Of a stretch of 64,000 nucleotides of DNA, positions 16,021 to 25,581 are shown one piece after another. Position 1 is the first letter of the stretch, and the number at the start of each line of letters is the position of its first letter. Origin of the DNA: Botrimarina colliarenosi (GTDB lineage Bacteria; Planctomycetota; Planctomycetia; Pirellulales; Lacipirellulaceae); assembly GCF_007859955.1 (NCBI RefSeq), contig NZ_SJPR01000001.1:1183590-1247589 (forward strand). Direction: 5' to 3'. The notes below the pieces were generated by a model that did not search any database, was not told the DNA's origin, and was given only the letters and a program-made list of their open reading frames with translations. A program made the translations under genes and the position numbers.

Positions 16021-17178
16021 TTACTTCGTCGGGGCGACCGCCGCCCACGGCGTCGCCTCCGCGTGCCGCTCGTACTCAAGCCGGCCGAACGCCTCCGGGA
16101 GCGACTTGCCTTCGAAGGCGTGGTCGGCGAAGTCGAGGAGGTCCTCGACGCTCGGCACGTGGCCGACCGGGCGGAAGCGGATCGAGAGCCGGTCGCCGGC
16201 GCCCAACAACTCGTAGACCGGCTTGGCGGCGAGGTAGCTGAGCTGCGACCCCTCCGGATTGATCCAGGTGTCCTCGGTCCCCTCGGTGCTCATCTGCCAA
16301 CGCGGGGCGACCAGCGCGAGCAGCTCGTGCTGGTCGATCGGCAGCTCCTCTTCGCGGCCGACATACGCGCGGAAGCCGGGGCGGAGCCAGTAGCCGTACT
16401 TGCCGGTGATGTTCTCGAGCCGCTCGGCCTTTCCGAAGACGTAGCGGTAGGGCGCGGCGCCGCCGCAACCGGAGTGCTGCGGGACGGTGATGGCGATCCG
16501 CTCGTCGAAGGCGCCGGCGACGAGCGCGGCCTTGCCCCAGCGGCTGTGTCCCGAGACGACGACGCGCGACGCGTTGATCCGGTCATGGTTGGCGAGGGCG
16601 TCAATCGCCCGGTGGACCGACCAGGCCCACGCCATCAAGCCGCCGCAGTCGATGTCGTCGCCAAAGAGTTGGTAGACGCCCCCTTCGCGGCAGCGCTTGG
16701 AGTCGTCGCGGGCGGCGTCGTTGTAGTTGATCTCGACAGAGGCGTAGCCCCGCGCGGCGTAGGGGCTGGGCCCCGGTGGGCGCTTGAACCGGGCCGGCAC
16801 GTCGCCGAACCAACCCCCTTGGATCACGACAGGGAGTCTTCCGGCGCCCTCGGCGGGCAACGTCAGGCGGCCGTTGACGACGAGTTTGGCGTCGCCTTGC
16901 CCGAAACGCATCGCGAAGGGCTTCACGGTGGCGCCGGGCGTCGATTCGGTGTCGGGCTCGCCCCACTCGATGGCGGCCCGTTCGGGCTTCGGCGGCAGGT
17001 GGCCGTACTCGACGCGTTGGAACAGCTCCTTGAGTTCCTCACGGCGACGCGCCCAGTCGTCAGCGTCGGTGACGCGTGTCCCGTCGGCAAAGATAAACGG
17101 GTCGGGGAGTTCGGCGACGGCTTGTTGCGGGGCGGTGGCGAGGAGGGCCGTAACTGCCAACAAGGGGGCGATACGCAT
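16021..17178 (-). CDS. Secreted CE15-like (glucuronoyl) esterase
   Basis: The 385-aa secreted alpha/beta hydrolase has a signal peptide (residues 1-22). The nucleophile elbow GHSRWGK places the catalytic Ser at 212, the arrangement of carbohydrate esterase family 15, which cleaves 4-O-methylglucuronoyl esters linking xylan to lignin. Other family features are VVIQGGWFGD, ARGYASVEINYND, the WAWSVHRAID helix and QHSGCGGAAPYR after the nucleophile. A late VGHVPSVEDL supplies a plausible catalytic His. The neighbouring lyase suggests plant or algal polysaccharide breakdown. Related acetyl xylan esterases cannot be excluded. Confidence 0.82.
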   Translation of the reverse strand: MRIAPLLAVTALLATAPQQAVAELPDPFIFADGTRVTDADDWARRREELKELFQRVEYGHLPPKPERAAIEWGEPDTESTPGATVKPFAMRFGQGDAKLVVNGRLTLPAEGAGRLPVVIQGGWFGDVPARFKRPPGPSPYAARGYASVEINYNDAARDDSKRCREGGVYQLFGDDIDCGGLMAWAWSVHRAIDALANHDRINASRVVVSGHSRWGKAALVAGAFDERIAITVPQHSGCGGAAPYRYVFGKAERLENITGKYGYWLRPGFRAYVGREEELPIDQHELLALVAPRWQMSTEGTEDTWINPEGSQLSYLAAKPVYELLGAGDRLSIRFRPVGHVPSVEDLLDFADHAFEGKSLPEAFGRLEYERHAEATPWAAVAPTK

Positions 17179-17328
17179 GGCGGACTCGCTGGGGAGAAGA
17201 GAAGGTCCCCGCGATTGTAACCGCCGGAGCGGTGGCGAGTTGGTTCGGCCGACTCCCTGACGGTCGCGGCTCGTAAAGCCGATCCCCCGATCCCCCGTCC
17301 CTCGCCCCTAACCCCCCGTCCCTCGCCG

Positions 17329-18885
17329 TCAGTACGCGTTCTTCTGCCCCAGCACGACCCACAGCGTGCGGAAGAGGATCTCGACGTCCATCGTGAAGCT
17401 CCACGTGCGGATGTACTCGTGGTCGTAGCGGATGCGACCTTCCATTTTGTCGAGCGTATCGGTCTCGCCGCGGAAGCCCATCACCTGGGCGAGGCCCGTG
17501 ATGCCGGGCTTCACTTTGTGGCGGAGCATGTAGCCGTCGATGAGCGTGCGGTACTGCTCGTTGTGGGCCGTAGCGTGCGGGCGCGGGCCAACGAGGCTCA
17601 TTGAGCCGCCGACGACGTTGAACAGCTGGGGCAATTCGTCGAGGCTTGTCTTGCGAATAAAGGCGCCGACGGGCGTGATACGAGCGTCTCCCTTGGTGGC
17701 TTGCTGAACGGCTGAACCGGCGTCACCTGGCTGGCAGGTTTCCACCCGCATGCTGCGGAACTTCCAGACAAGGATCTCACGGCCGTCGAGCCCATACCGC
17801 TTTTGGCGGAAGAAGGCCGGCCCACGACTGGTGAGTTTGACGGCGAGCCCCGTCGCCAACATTACTGGGCTGAACACGGCGAGCAGCGCCAGACCGGCGA
17901 TGAGGTCGAACGAGCGCTTCAGCAGGCCGTCGATCCCGTAGAGCGGGTTCTCATGAATACTCACCGCCGGCAGGCCGCCGACGTTGGTGAGGCGGGCGTG
18001 GAGCAGCTCGAAGACGAAGAAGTCGGGGACGAGGTAAACGTCGGCCGTCGTGTCGGCCAGCTTGTTGAGGACGTCACGCAGGCGCTTCTCGGCCCGCATC
18101 GGGAACGTGAGATAGACGGTGTCGATCTCGCCGGCGCGGCAGGCGGCGACGAGGTCGCTGACGCCGCCGACGACGTCGCCGAGTTCGGCCGGCACGTCGG
18201 CCTTCCGCGACGCAGAGGCGACATCGGCGTCGCCACGGCGGTCGGACGACGCCTCGTCACGCCGGCCTTTCTCTTGGTCGTCGGTCGCGGCGAGGGAGCG
18301 GCGGTCGCTGGCTTGGCGACGCTCGACGTAGCGGTCGTCGTAGAAGCCGACCGTCTTCAGGCCGAGCTCGGGCATCCGGGACAGGTTGCGGGCGAGCTGG
18401 ACGCCCAACTCGTTGGCGCCGCAGACGGCGACCCGCTTGGTGTTCCAGCCCTCGGCTTGTAGGCGCCGCTGGGTGAGTCGCAACGCGAACCGCAGCGCCA
18501 CCATCACCATCGGCGTGGCGAGGATCCAGGCGACCTTGGTCTCGTAGCTGAACCGGGCGTTGTAGGCGGTGACGAGGCCAATCGCGAGGAGCGTGGCGAC
18601 GGTGTAGGCCCAGGTCAGGGCGAGACAGCCGAGCTCGCCGCGCAGCCGGGCGCCGCGCCAGCTGCGATAGACGCCGGTGAGCTCGCTGACGGCGTGAAAG
18701 ACGACGACCGCGGCGGCGGTGACGCCGAGCCACTCGTTCACCAGGGAGTGTCCCGCGTCGCCACCGACCGGCGTGAGCTTGGCCGCAACGTTAGAAACGA
18801 CGGCGACCGCTGCGGCGTCGATGACACGGTGCAGGCTGGTGAGGACGCTCGTGGAGTTGGTGATTCCGCGGTTGAGGGGCGTCAT
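17329..18885 (-). CDS. Undecaprenyl-phosphate sugar phosphotransferase (WcaJ-type)
   Basis: The 518-aa membrane protein is a polyprenyl glycosylphosphotransferase that transfers sugar-1-phosphate to the lipid carrier to start exopolysaccharide or O-antigen synthesis. The N-terminal half has four to five transmembrane helices (to about residue 145), then a nucleotide-binding-like domain ([20 protein letters not shown]). The C-terminal catalytic domain has [56 protein letters not shown] and [10 protein letters not shown]. The loop at residues ~195-240 is unusually long and charged. The gene is divergent from the macroglobulin gene at 19148. Confidence 0.9.
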   Translation of the reverse strand: MTPLNRGITNSTSVLTSLHRVIDAAAVAVVSNVAAKLTPVGGDAGHSLVNEWLGVTAAAVVVFHAVSELTGVYRSWRGARLRGELGCLALTWAYTVATLLAIGLVTAYNARFSYETKVAWILATPMVMVALRFALRLTQRRLQAEGWNTKRVAVCGANELGVQLARNLSRMPELGLKTVGFYDDRYVERRQASDRRSLAATDDQEKGRRDEASSDRRGDADVASASRKADVPAELGDVVGGVSDLVAACRAGEIDTVYLTFPMRAEKRLRDVLNKLADTTADVYLVPDFFVFELLHARLTNVGGLPAVSIHENPLYGIDGLLKRSFDLIAGLALLAVFSPVMLATGLAVKLTSRGPAFFRQKRYGLDGREILVWKFRSMRVETCQPGDAGSAVQQATKGDARITPVGAFIRKTSLDELPQLFNVVGGSMSLVGPRPHATAHNEQYRTLIDGYMLRHKVKPGITGLAQVMGFRGETDTLDKMEGRIRYDHEYIRTWSFTMDVEILFRTLWVVLGQKNAY

Positions 18886-19147
18886 CGGGGGCAGCTCGCA
18901 GTTGGGCTAGAGACCGGTCGGGCAAGCTTAGGTTGCGGGCGGGCGAATTCTGGCAGTGGGCCGCCGGGGCCGAATGCCGTAGCTTGTGGGGGAGGGCAGG
19001 CGAGTCGGATTGGGAGGGTCGGGCCGGCGGCGGCGATTCCGCAGGTTTGGCGAACCCCCAACCGCATCGCTCCGCACTACGGCCAGGGGGAACGCCGCGG
19101 AAGGCGCTCCCCAGACATCACCCAACGAGTGGCGTGAGGGAGCGACT

Positions 19148-22100
19148 ATGCGTCTATTTGAGGCCCTGGCCTGTGGTCTGCTGCTATCGGTCGCCGCCAT
19201 CGGGGGGGCCGAGGAGGCGTCACGCCGAGCCATTGAGGACGCGATGCAAGCCGGCCACTGGGACGAAGCGCTGAAAATGGCGCAGCTGCGGCTCGACTCG
19301 GGCGACGGCCAACGGGCCGACCTGGCGTCGGCGTCGGTCTGCTTGCAGCGACTCGGTCGGGCCGAGCAACTCGACCAACTCATTGAGGGCGCCGTCGAGC
19401 GCTACCCGAAATCGGTCCCGATGCTGATCGGAGCGATGGAGGCTTACGCCCTCGCGCCGCACTACGGGGTCGAGGTCGCCGGCGAGTTCCGCCGCGGGCC
19501 CCAGCGCGGGGCCGGCACGACGCTGTCGGTCGAAGAGGCCGACCGGGTCCGCGCCTTGCGGCTTGGCGAGCAGGCGCTGGCCGTGGTGGGCGACGACGAC
19601 AAGCTAGCGGCGGAGGTCTTGGAGCAACTCCGCTCGACGATCGCGATCAGCCGTATGGGCCGGTACGCCTGGCGCCTGCAGTTGCTGACCGACCTCACCG
19701 ACGAGTTGCCCGAGCCCACCGATCGCTGGGGGGGCGTCGCGCAGAGCGATCCGCCCGTTGCGCCCGACGGCGAGGGGCCGCTGCTCTACGAGGTTCCCGA
19801 TGGCTGGGCGTCCGCGCAGAGCGACGGCGAGCGCTGGCGGTGGACCCTCGCCGAAACAGCGCGTCGCCTGCCCGGCAAGACGGCCGAAATGGAGTTGGCG
19901 TACGCCGACTTCCTCCGCGACCAGTTCGGCGTGCAGTCGCTCGTGCAGCAGGGCTGGTTCCGTCCGCAGCAGGCCGACGACGACGATCCGCTGACCGAGA
20001 CCTCCGCCTTGGCGGTCGAGACGCTCGACGACAACGAGACGATCGCGCGGCTGGCCACCGGCGTGCGGCGTTTCACGCTCCCCGAGGGGCACCGCTTCGT
20101 CGAGCGGTACCGCAAGCACGATCGGTACACGACGCTGGCGGACATCTACCTGAATCGGAACCAACGCCCTAGGGCGGTCGAGGCGACCCGGGCGGCGATC
20201 AAAGCCGAGTCGAACCGCGACGTCCGCAAGGGGATCGAGCAGCAGCTCGACCAGCTCATCGACCCGTGGGTCCGTTTCGACGCGACCCTCACGCAACCCG
20301 CCGGCGAGGGCGTGCGGCTCCGCGTGGCGCACCGCAACGCGGCGAAGGTCCATTTGCTAGCGCGTCATGTCAACGTGCCGCTGCTGCTAGCGGACGTGAA
20401 GGCGATCTTGCGCGACCCGCCCCGCAACGGCCAAGGGATGGCGCTGGAGGTCGAGAGCCTCGGCTGGCGACTGGTGCAGGGCGAGCAAGCGAAGTACGTC
20501 GGCGAAGAAGCCGCGTCGTGGACCGTGGACGTCACGACCCCGCCCGACCACCGCGACGGGGACACGCCGGTCGAGACGCCCCTCGAAGAGCCGGGCGCGT
20601 ACCTCGTGACAGCGACGCCGGTGGCGGCCGACGGCTCGGCCGGGGCGCCGTCGATGGTCGTCGTCTGGGTCGCCGACACGGCGCTCGTCCGCAAAACAAC
20701 CGCCGACGGCGCGCTCTACCAGGTGCTCGACGCCCGCCACGGCCGGCCGGTCGCCGGCGCGACGGTCGAGCTGTTCGGCTACCGCCAGACGGCGCCGCCG
20801 CCGGGAGGCGGCTTCCGCAAACCACAGATCGAGACCACCAGCGTCAGCAAGCCGAGCGATAAAGACGGGATCACGGTCTTCGATGTCGCGCCGCCCGAGA
20901 ACGAACGCGGCTACGAATGGATGGCGATCGCCACCAGCGCCGACGGCCGGCTGGCGCACCTCGGTTTCTCGGGCGTCTGGCGGAGCTACGCCGACACCAA
21001 CCCACCGGAGCAGCCGCGGACGTTCGTCGTGACCGACCGCCCCGTCTATCGGCCGGGCGACACGGCCGAGTTCAAGGCGTGGGTCGGCAAGCCCGACTAC
21101 CTGGCGGCCGCCGCCGAAGGCGAGGAAGCCGAGCCCTCCCCTTACGCCCACCAGGAGTTCCAGGTCGACGTCTACGACGCGCGGGGCGAGAAAGTCGACA
21201 CCCAGCGTCTCACCGCCGACGCCTACGGCGGCGTCGTCGGGGCCTACGTCACGAGCGACGCCTCGTCGCTCGGCGTGTACCGGATCGACCTCGTCGGCTT
21301 TGGGGGAGGTAGTTTTCGTGTCGAGGAGTACCGCAAGCCGGAGTTCGAGGTCACGGTCGACGCGCCCGAAGAGCCGACACGTCTTGGCGAAGCGTTCGAG
21401 GCGGTGATCCACGCCGACTACTACGCCGGCACGCCGGTCCGTGGCGGATCGGTCAAGTACAAGGTGGTCCGCACGAAGCAGAGCGAGCAGTGGCTGCCGC
21501 CGATGCCGTGGGACTGGCTGTACGGCCGTGGCTACGGCTGGCTCGGACAAGACGCCACGTGGCGGAGCGACTGGCGCCGCTGGGGCTGCTTCGCGCCGCT
21601 GCCGCCGTGGGGGCAGCGTCCGACCGGCCCGCCCGAGGTCGTCGCCGAAGGCGAAGCGACGCTCAACGCCGAGGGAGTTTTCCGCCTGCCGATCGAGACC
21701 GCGCTCGCCGCGCAGCGCTACCCCGACAGCGACCACGAGTACCGCGTCACCGCCGAGGTGACCGACGCGGGACGTCGCACCATCGTTGGCGAGGGCTCCG
21801 TGCTAGCGGCGCGGCGTCCGCTGGAAGTGACGGTCTGGCTCGACGGCGGGTTCTTTGAGGTCGGCGACACGGTCGGCACGAACGTCTCGGTCCGCCGGCC
21901 CGACGGCAAGCCGATCGCCGGCGAGGGAGAGCTGCGGCTGATGAAGATCGCCCCGCCGGCCGAGCAGCCGGAGACGGAAGCGGGTGAGGTCGTCGAGCTG
22001 GTCGATCCCGACGAGACGCTCGTCCAGGCGTGGCGGCTCGAGACCGGCGCCGACGGCGCGGCCATGATGCGGCTCAAGGCGTCCGAACCGGGCCGGTACC

Positions 22101-25100
22101 GGCTCGTCTACAGCAGCGAAGCCGCCGACGGCCCGATGCAACCAGCGGTGGAAGGCGCGGTTGTCTTCACAATCCGCGGCCCGGGTTTCAACGACGGCGC
22201 GTTCCGCTACGGCGACCTCGAACTCGTCCCCGACAAGGCGGTCTACGCCCCGGGCGACACGCTGCGGCTTTTGGTAAACACCGACCGCGTCGGCTCGGCG
22301 GTGACGCTCTTCGTCCGACCGGTGGCGGGCGTCTATTCGACGCCGCGCGTGCTGGTGCTGGACGGCAAGAGCGACGTCGTCGAGATCCCCGTCGAGCGGT
22401 CCGACATGCCGAACTTCTACGTCGAGGCGTACACCGTCGTCGATGGCAAGCTCCACAACGTGACGCGGCAGATCGCCGTGCCGCCCGAGTCGCGCGTCGT
22501 GAAGGTCGAGGCGTCCCCGTCGGCGACGACCTACCTGCCGGGCGAAGAGGGAACGCTTCTGGTGCGGCTCACCGACGAGGCGGGCGCGCCGGTCACCGGG
22601 TCGGCGACGATCGCCGTCTACGACCGCAGCGTCGAGGCGATCGCCGGCGGCCCCTCGGGCGGCGACATCCGCGCGGCGTTCTGGGACTGGACCCGCTCGC
22701 ACTACCCCAGCACGACGCACAGCCTCGCCCGGAACGAGGGCCCGGTGACGCCGCCCGACGTGCCGGGCATGCAGGACCTGGGCGTCTTCGGCGGGGTGAT
22801 GCCGCGGCGCCGCGGCGACATGATGATGAAAGGGTTCGGTGGCGGCGCCCCCGTCCCCATGTCGATGATGATGTCCGCCGAATCCGACGCCTTCGGCAGC
22901 GCGACCCCCGCGATGGCCCGCTCGGCCGCGACGCCGCCCGGCGGCGAAGCGAGCGAACCTCCCGTCGCGGTCCGCGAAAACTTCGCCGACACCGCGGTCT
23001 GGATCGGCGCGGTCGAGGCCGACGCCGAGGGCTTTGCGATCGTGCCGATGCCGCTCCCCGAGAGCCTCACCTCTTGGAAGGTGCGGGTGTGGGCCGTCGG
23101 CGACGGGCTCCGTGTCGGCCAGGGCGAGGCGGAGGTCGTCACCCGCAAGGACCTGATGGTGCGGTTCCGCGCGACACGGTTCCTCGTCGACGGCGACGAG
23201 GCGACCCTCGCGGCCCTCGTCCAGAACGAATCGCCGCGCGAGCTCACCGTGCGGGTCCGGTTGGAGGAGGAAGGGGGCTCGGTCGCCCTCCCCTCGGCCG
23301 TCGAGAAAACCGTCACCGTCGCCGCCGGCGCCGAGGCCTTGGTCGATTGGCGCGTCAAGGCGACGAGCGAAGGCGAGGCGACGCTCCGCGTCGTCGCCAC
23401 GTCGGACGGGACCCTCTCCGACGCGATGCAGATCAAGCTCCCGGTGCTGGTGCACGGCGCGGAGATCGTGCAGTCGTACAGCGCGGTGATCGCGCCGCAA
23501 GACCGGCTGGCGACCTTCGAGGTGATCGTCCCCGAGAAACGCCGCCCCGAGGCGACACGGCTCGAGGTGCGTTACAGCCCGACCCTCGTCGGCGCGATGC
23601 TCGACACGCTGCCGTACCTGATCGAGTACCCGCACGGCTGCACCGAGCAGACGCTCAACCGCTTCTTGCCGGCCGCGATCGTCCGCCAGACGGTCAAGGA
23701 CCTGGGCGTCGATCTGGCGACCCTCAAGCCGACCGAGCCACGCGACGGGCCACGCGTCGGGCCGCCGGGACGACCCGACCCGGTGTTCGACGCGGACGAG
23801 CTCGAGCGACTCGTCAAGGCGGGCGTGCAGCGGCTGACCGAGATGCAGCTAACCGATGGCGGCTGGGGTTGGTTCAGCGGCTGGGGCGAACACAGTTCAC
23901 CCCACACGACGGCGGTCGTCGTCCGCGGCCTGGGCGTCGCGAAACGGAGCGGCGTCAAAGTCGCCGACGACGTCGTGGCGCGGGGCCTCGACTGGCTCGC
24001 GAATTACCGCAATGAGCAGCTTGAGAAGATCGCCAACGTAGACGCCGACGGCAAGCCGATCAACGATCAGCGCCCCTGGAAGCACGCCGCCGATAACCTC
24101 GACGCCCTGGTCGAACTGGTGCTCGGCGAAGCGGACCGGCCCAGCGAGGCGATGCTCGGCCTGCTCTTCGAAGACCGGCTGCAGCTCGCCCCCTACAGCC
24201 AGGCGACGCTCGGGCTCGCGTTGCACCAGCAAGCCGTGGGTGGAAACAAAGTCGCCACCCAACGCCGCGACACCGTCATCCGCAACCTGCGGCAGTTTGT
24301 TGTTGAGGACGACGAGAACCAAACCGCCTACCTGAACCTGCCCGGCGGCTACTGGTGGAACTGGTACGGCAGCGAGTACGAGGCGCACGCCTACTTCCTC
24401 AAGCTGCTCGCCGCGACCGAGCCGCGGGGAGAGCTCGCCCCGCGGCTGGTGAAGTACCTGCTCGCCAACCGCCGGCACGCGACCCGTTGGAACAGCACCC
24501 GCGACACCGCCCTGGTGGTCGAGGCGATGGCCGACTACGTCCGCGCCAGCGGCAAGGCGGCGGTCGATGGCACGGTCGAGGTCTGGCTCGACGGCAAAAA
24601 ACGCGACCTCCGCGACTTCACCGCCGAGAACGCGCTGCGCTTCGACGGCCGCTTCGTCCTCACCGGCGAAGAGCTCTCCGCCGGCCGGCACACGCTCGAG
24701 CTCCGCAAGTCGGGCGAAGGCCGCCTCTACGCCGGCGCGTCGCTCACCAACTTCAGCCTCGAGAGCGACCTCCGCGCCGCAGGGCTCGAGGTGCGGGTCC
24801 AACGACGCGTCCAGAAGCTCGTGCCGATCAAGGCGTCGGCCGACGACGTCGACGCCCGCGGCGCCGCCGTCTCGGTCAAAACCGAGCAGTACCGCCGCGT
24901 CGATGTGCCGAACCTCGGTGCCGTCGAGTCGGGCGACCTCATCGAGGTCGAGCTCACGATCGCCAGCAAGAACGACTACGAGTACCTCGTCATCGAGGAC
25001 CCGAAGGCGGCCGGCTTCGAGCCGGTCGAGACCCAGAGCGGCTACAACGGCAACGCCATCGGCGCCTACGTTGAGTTCCGCGACGAGGCGGTCCGGTTCT

Positions 25101-25264
25101 ATGTCCGCACCCTGGCGCGGGGCGAACGATCGGTCCGCTACCGCCTGCGGGCGGAGACCCCGGGCAAGTTCGCCGCGCTCCCCGCGCAGATCAGCGCGAT
25201 GTACGCCCCCGAGCTGCGTGGCAACAGCGACGAGATGCGCGTGGTTGTCGAGGATGCGGAATAG
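19148..25264 (+). CDS. Alpha-2-macroglobulin family protein (YfaS-like), thioester-containing
   Basis: The 2,038-aa secreted protein would trap proteases, protecting the envelope. It has a signal peptide (residues ~1-20), a TPR-like N-terminal part (to ~200), macroglobulin domains (TDRPVYRPGDTAEFKAWV near 635; PDKAVYAPGDTLRLLV near 1030), a bait-like region (~1212-1275) and the thioester motif GCTEQ with Cys1498 and Gln1501, followed by the helical thioester domain (DGGWGWFSGW). The bait region is Met- and Gly-rich and holds RGDMMMKGFGG and PMSMMMS. The start at 19148 is favoured by GAGGGAG upstream and the signal peptide; the frame extends to 18986 without function. No partner penicillin-binding protein gene is adjacent, unlike in proteobacteria. 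Confidence 0.92.
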   Translation: MRLFEALACGLLLSVAAIGGAEEASRRAIEDAMQAGHWDEALKMAQLRLDSGDGQRADLASASVCLQRLGRAEQLDQLIEGAVERYPKSVPMLIGAMEAYALAPHYGVEVAGEFRRGPQRGAGTTLSVEEADRVRALRLGEQALAVVGDDDKLAAEVLEQLRSTIAISRMGRYAWRLQLLTDLTDELPEPTDRWGGVAQSDPPVAPDGEGPLLYEVPDGWASAQSDGERWRWTLAETARRLPGKTAEMELAYADFLRDQFGVQSLVQQGWFRPQQADDDDPLTETSALAVETLDDNETIARLATGVRRFTLPEGHRFVERYRKHDRYTTLADIYLNRNQRPRAVEATRAAIKAESNRDVRKGIEQQLDQLIDPWVRFDATLTQPAGEGVRLRVAHRNAAKVHLLARHVNVPLLLADVKAILRDPPRNGQGMALEVESLGWRLVQGEQAKYVGEEAASWTVDVTTPPDHRDGDTPVETPLEEPGAYLVTATPVAADGSAGAPSMVVVWVADTALVRKTTADGALYQVLDARHGRPVAGATVELFGYRQTAPPPGGGFRKPQIETTSVSKPSDKDGITVFDVAPPENERGYEWMAIATSADGRLAHLGFSGVWRSYADTNPPEQPRTFVVTDRPVYRPGDTAEFKAWVGKPDYLAAAAEGEEAEPSPYAHQEFQVDVYDARGEKVDTQRLTADAYGGVVGAYVTSDASSLGVYRIDLVGFGGGSFRVEEYRKPEFEVTVDAPEEPTRLGEAFEAVIHADYYAGTPVRGGSVKYKVVRTKQSEQWLPPMPWDWLYGRGYGWLGQDATWRSDWRRWGCFAPLPPWGQRPTGPPEVVAEGEATLNAEGVFRLPIETALAAQRYPDSDHEYRVTAEVTDAGRRTIVGEGSVLAARRPLEVTVWLDGGFFEVGDTVGTNVSVRRPDGKPIAGEGELRLMKIAPPAEQPETEAGEVVELVDPDETLVQAWRLETGADGAAMMRLKASEPGRYRLVYSSEAADGPMQPAVEGAVVFTIRGPGFNDGAFRYGDLELVPDKAVYAPGDTLRLLVNTDRVGSAVTLFVRPVAGVYSTPRVLVLDGKSDVVEIPVERSDMPNFYVEAYTVVDGKLHNVTRQIAVPPESRVVKVEASPSATTYLPGEEGTLLVRLTDEAGAPVTGSATIAVYDRSVEAIAGGPSGGDIRAAFWDWTRSHYPSTTHSLARNEGPVTPPDVPGMQDLGVFGGVMPRRRGDMMMKGFGGGAPVPMSMMMSAESDAFGSATPAMARSAATPPGGEASEPPVAVRENFADTAVWIGAVEADAEGFAIVPMPLPESLTSWKVRVWAVGDGLRVGQGEAEVVTRKDLMVRFRATRFLVDGDEATLAALVQNESPRELTVRVRLEEEGGSVALPSAVEKTVTVAAGAEALVDWRVKATSEGEATLRVVATSDGTLSDAMQIKLPVLVHGAEIVQSYSAVIAPQDRLATFEVIVPEKRRPEATRLEVRYSPTLVGAMLDTLPYLIEYPHGCTEQTLNRFLPAAIVRQTVKDLGVDLATLKPTEPRDGPRVGPPGRPDPVFDADELERLVKAGVQRLTEMQLTDGGWGWFSGWGEHSSPHTTAVVVRGLGVAKRSGVKVADDVVARGLDWLANYRNEQLEKIANVDADGKPINDQRPWKHAADNLDALVELVLGEADRPSEAMLGLLFEDRLQLAPYSQATLGLALHQQAVGGNKVATQRRDTVIRNLRQFVVEDDENQTAYLNLPGGYWWNWYGSEYEAHAYFLKLLAATEPRGELAPRLVKYLLANRRHATRWNSTRDTALVVEAMADYVRASGKAAVDGTVEVWLDGKKRDLRDFTAENALRFDGRFVLTGEELSAGRHTLELRKSGEGRLYAGASLTNFSLESDLRAAGLEVRVQRRVQKLVPIKASADDVDARGAAVSVKTEQYRRVDVPNLGAVESGDLIEVELTIASKNDYEYLVIEDPKAAGFEPVETQSGYNGNAIGAYVEFRDEAVRFYVRTLARGERSVRYRLRAETPGKFAALPAQISAMYAPELRGNSDEMRVVVEDAE

Positions 25265-25581
25265 GCAGGGTTGGTGGTCTTGCTGGATCGCGCTGCTTCG
25301 TTATTGGGGGTGGGCCGGGGGGGCGAAGTCTGCTTTTACGCTACCCGAGGCTTGCGCCTACGGCTTATGCGCCGGCTGCCGCTTCGATTTGAGCCGTAGG
25401 CGATAGCCTCGGGCAGCAGCGCCAACCAACGCCCCTTCTCACCCCTCCACCGCTCGACCAAAGCCGGCGCCGCATGGGATGTCGGGGCCGGCGCCCGGTT
25501 GCGGGTTGGGCTCGGCGGCGGGATAGTGCTGGGGTAACGCTCTCCCCGCCCGCCTGCGACCGCTACCCCCCGTTTGCCACG
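25265..25581. other. Intergenic region before the nuo operon
   Basis: This 317-nt stretch should carry the promoter of the nuo genes. The only clear structure is the palindrome at 25344-25413; I see no convincing promoter or ORF. Confidence 0.5.
25344..25413. repeat. Palindromic repeat after the macroglobulin gene
   Basis: Arms 25344-25365 and 25392-25413 are 22-bp inverted copies with two mismatches (CCCGAGGCTTGCGCCTACGG in the left arm). It lies 79 nt after the macroglobulin stop and may serve as its terminator, although no U-tract is present. Confidence 0.7.

Noticed and set aside
22030..24015. A 661-codon frame inside the macroglobulin gene, same strand
   Set aside because: It lies wholly within a continuous 2,038-residue protein and its translation is Arg/Gly-rich low complexity.
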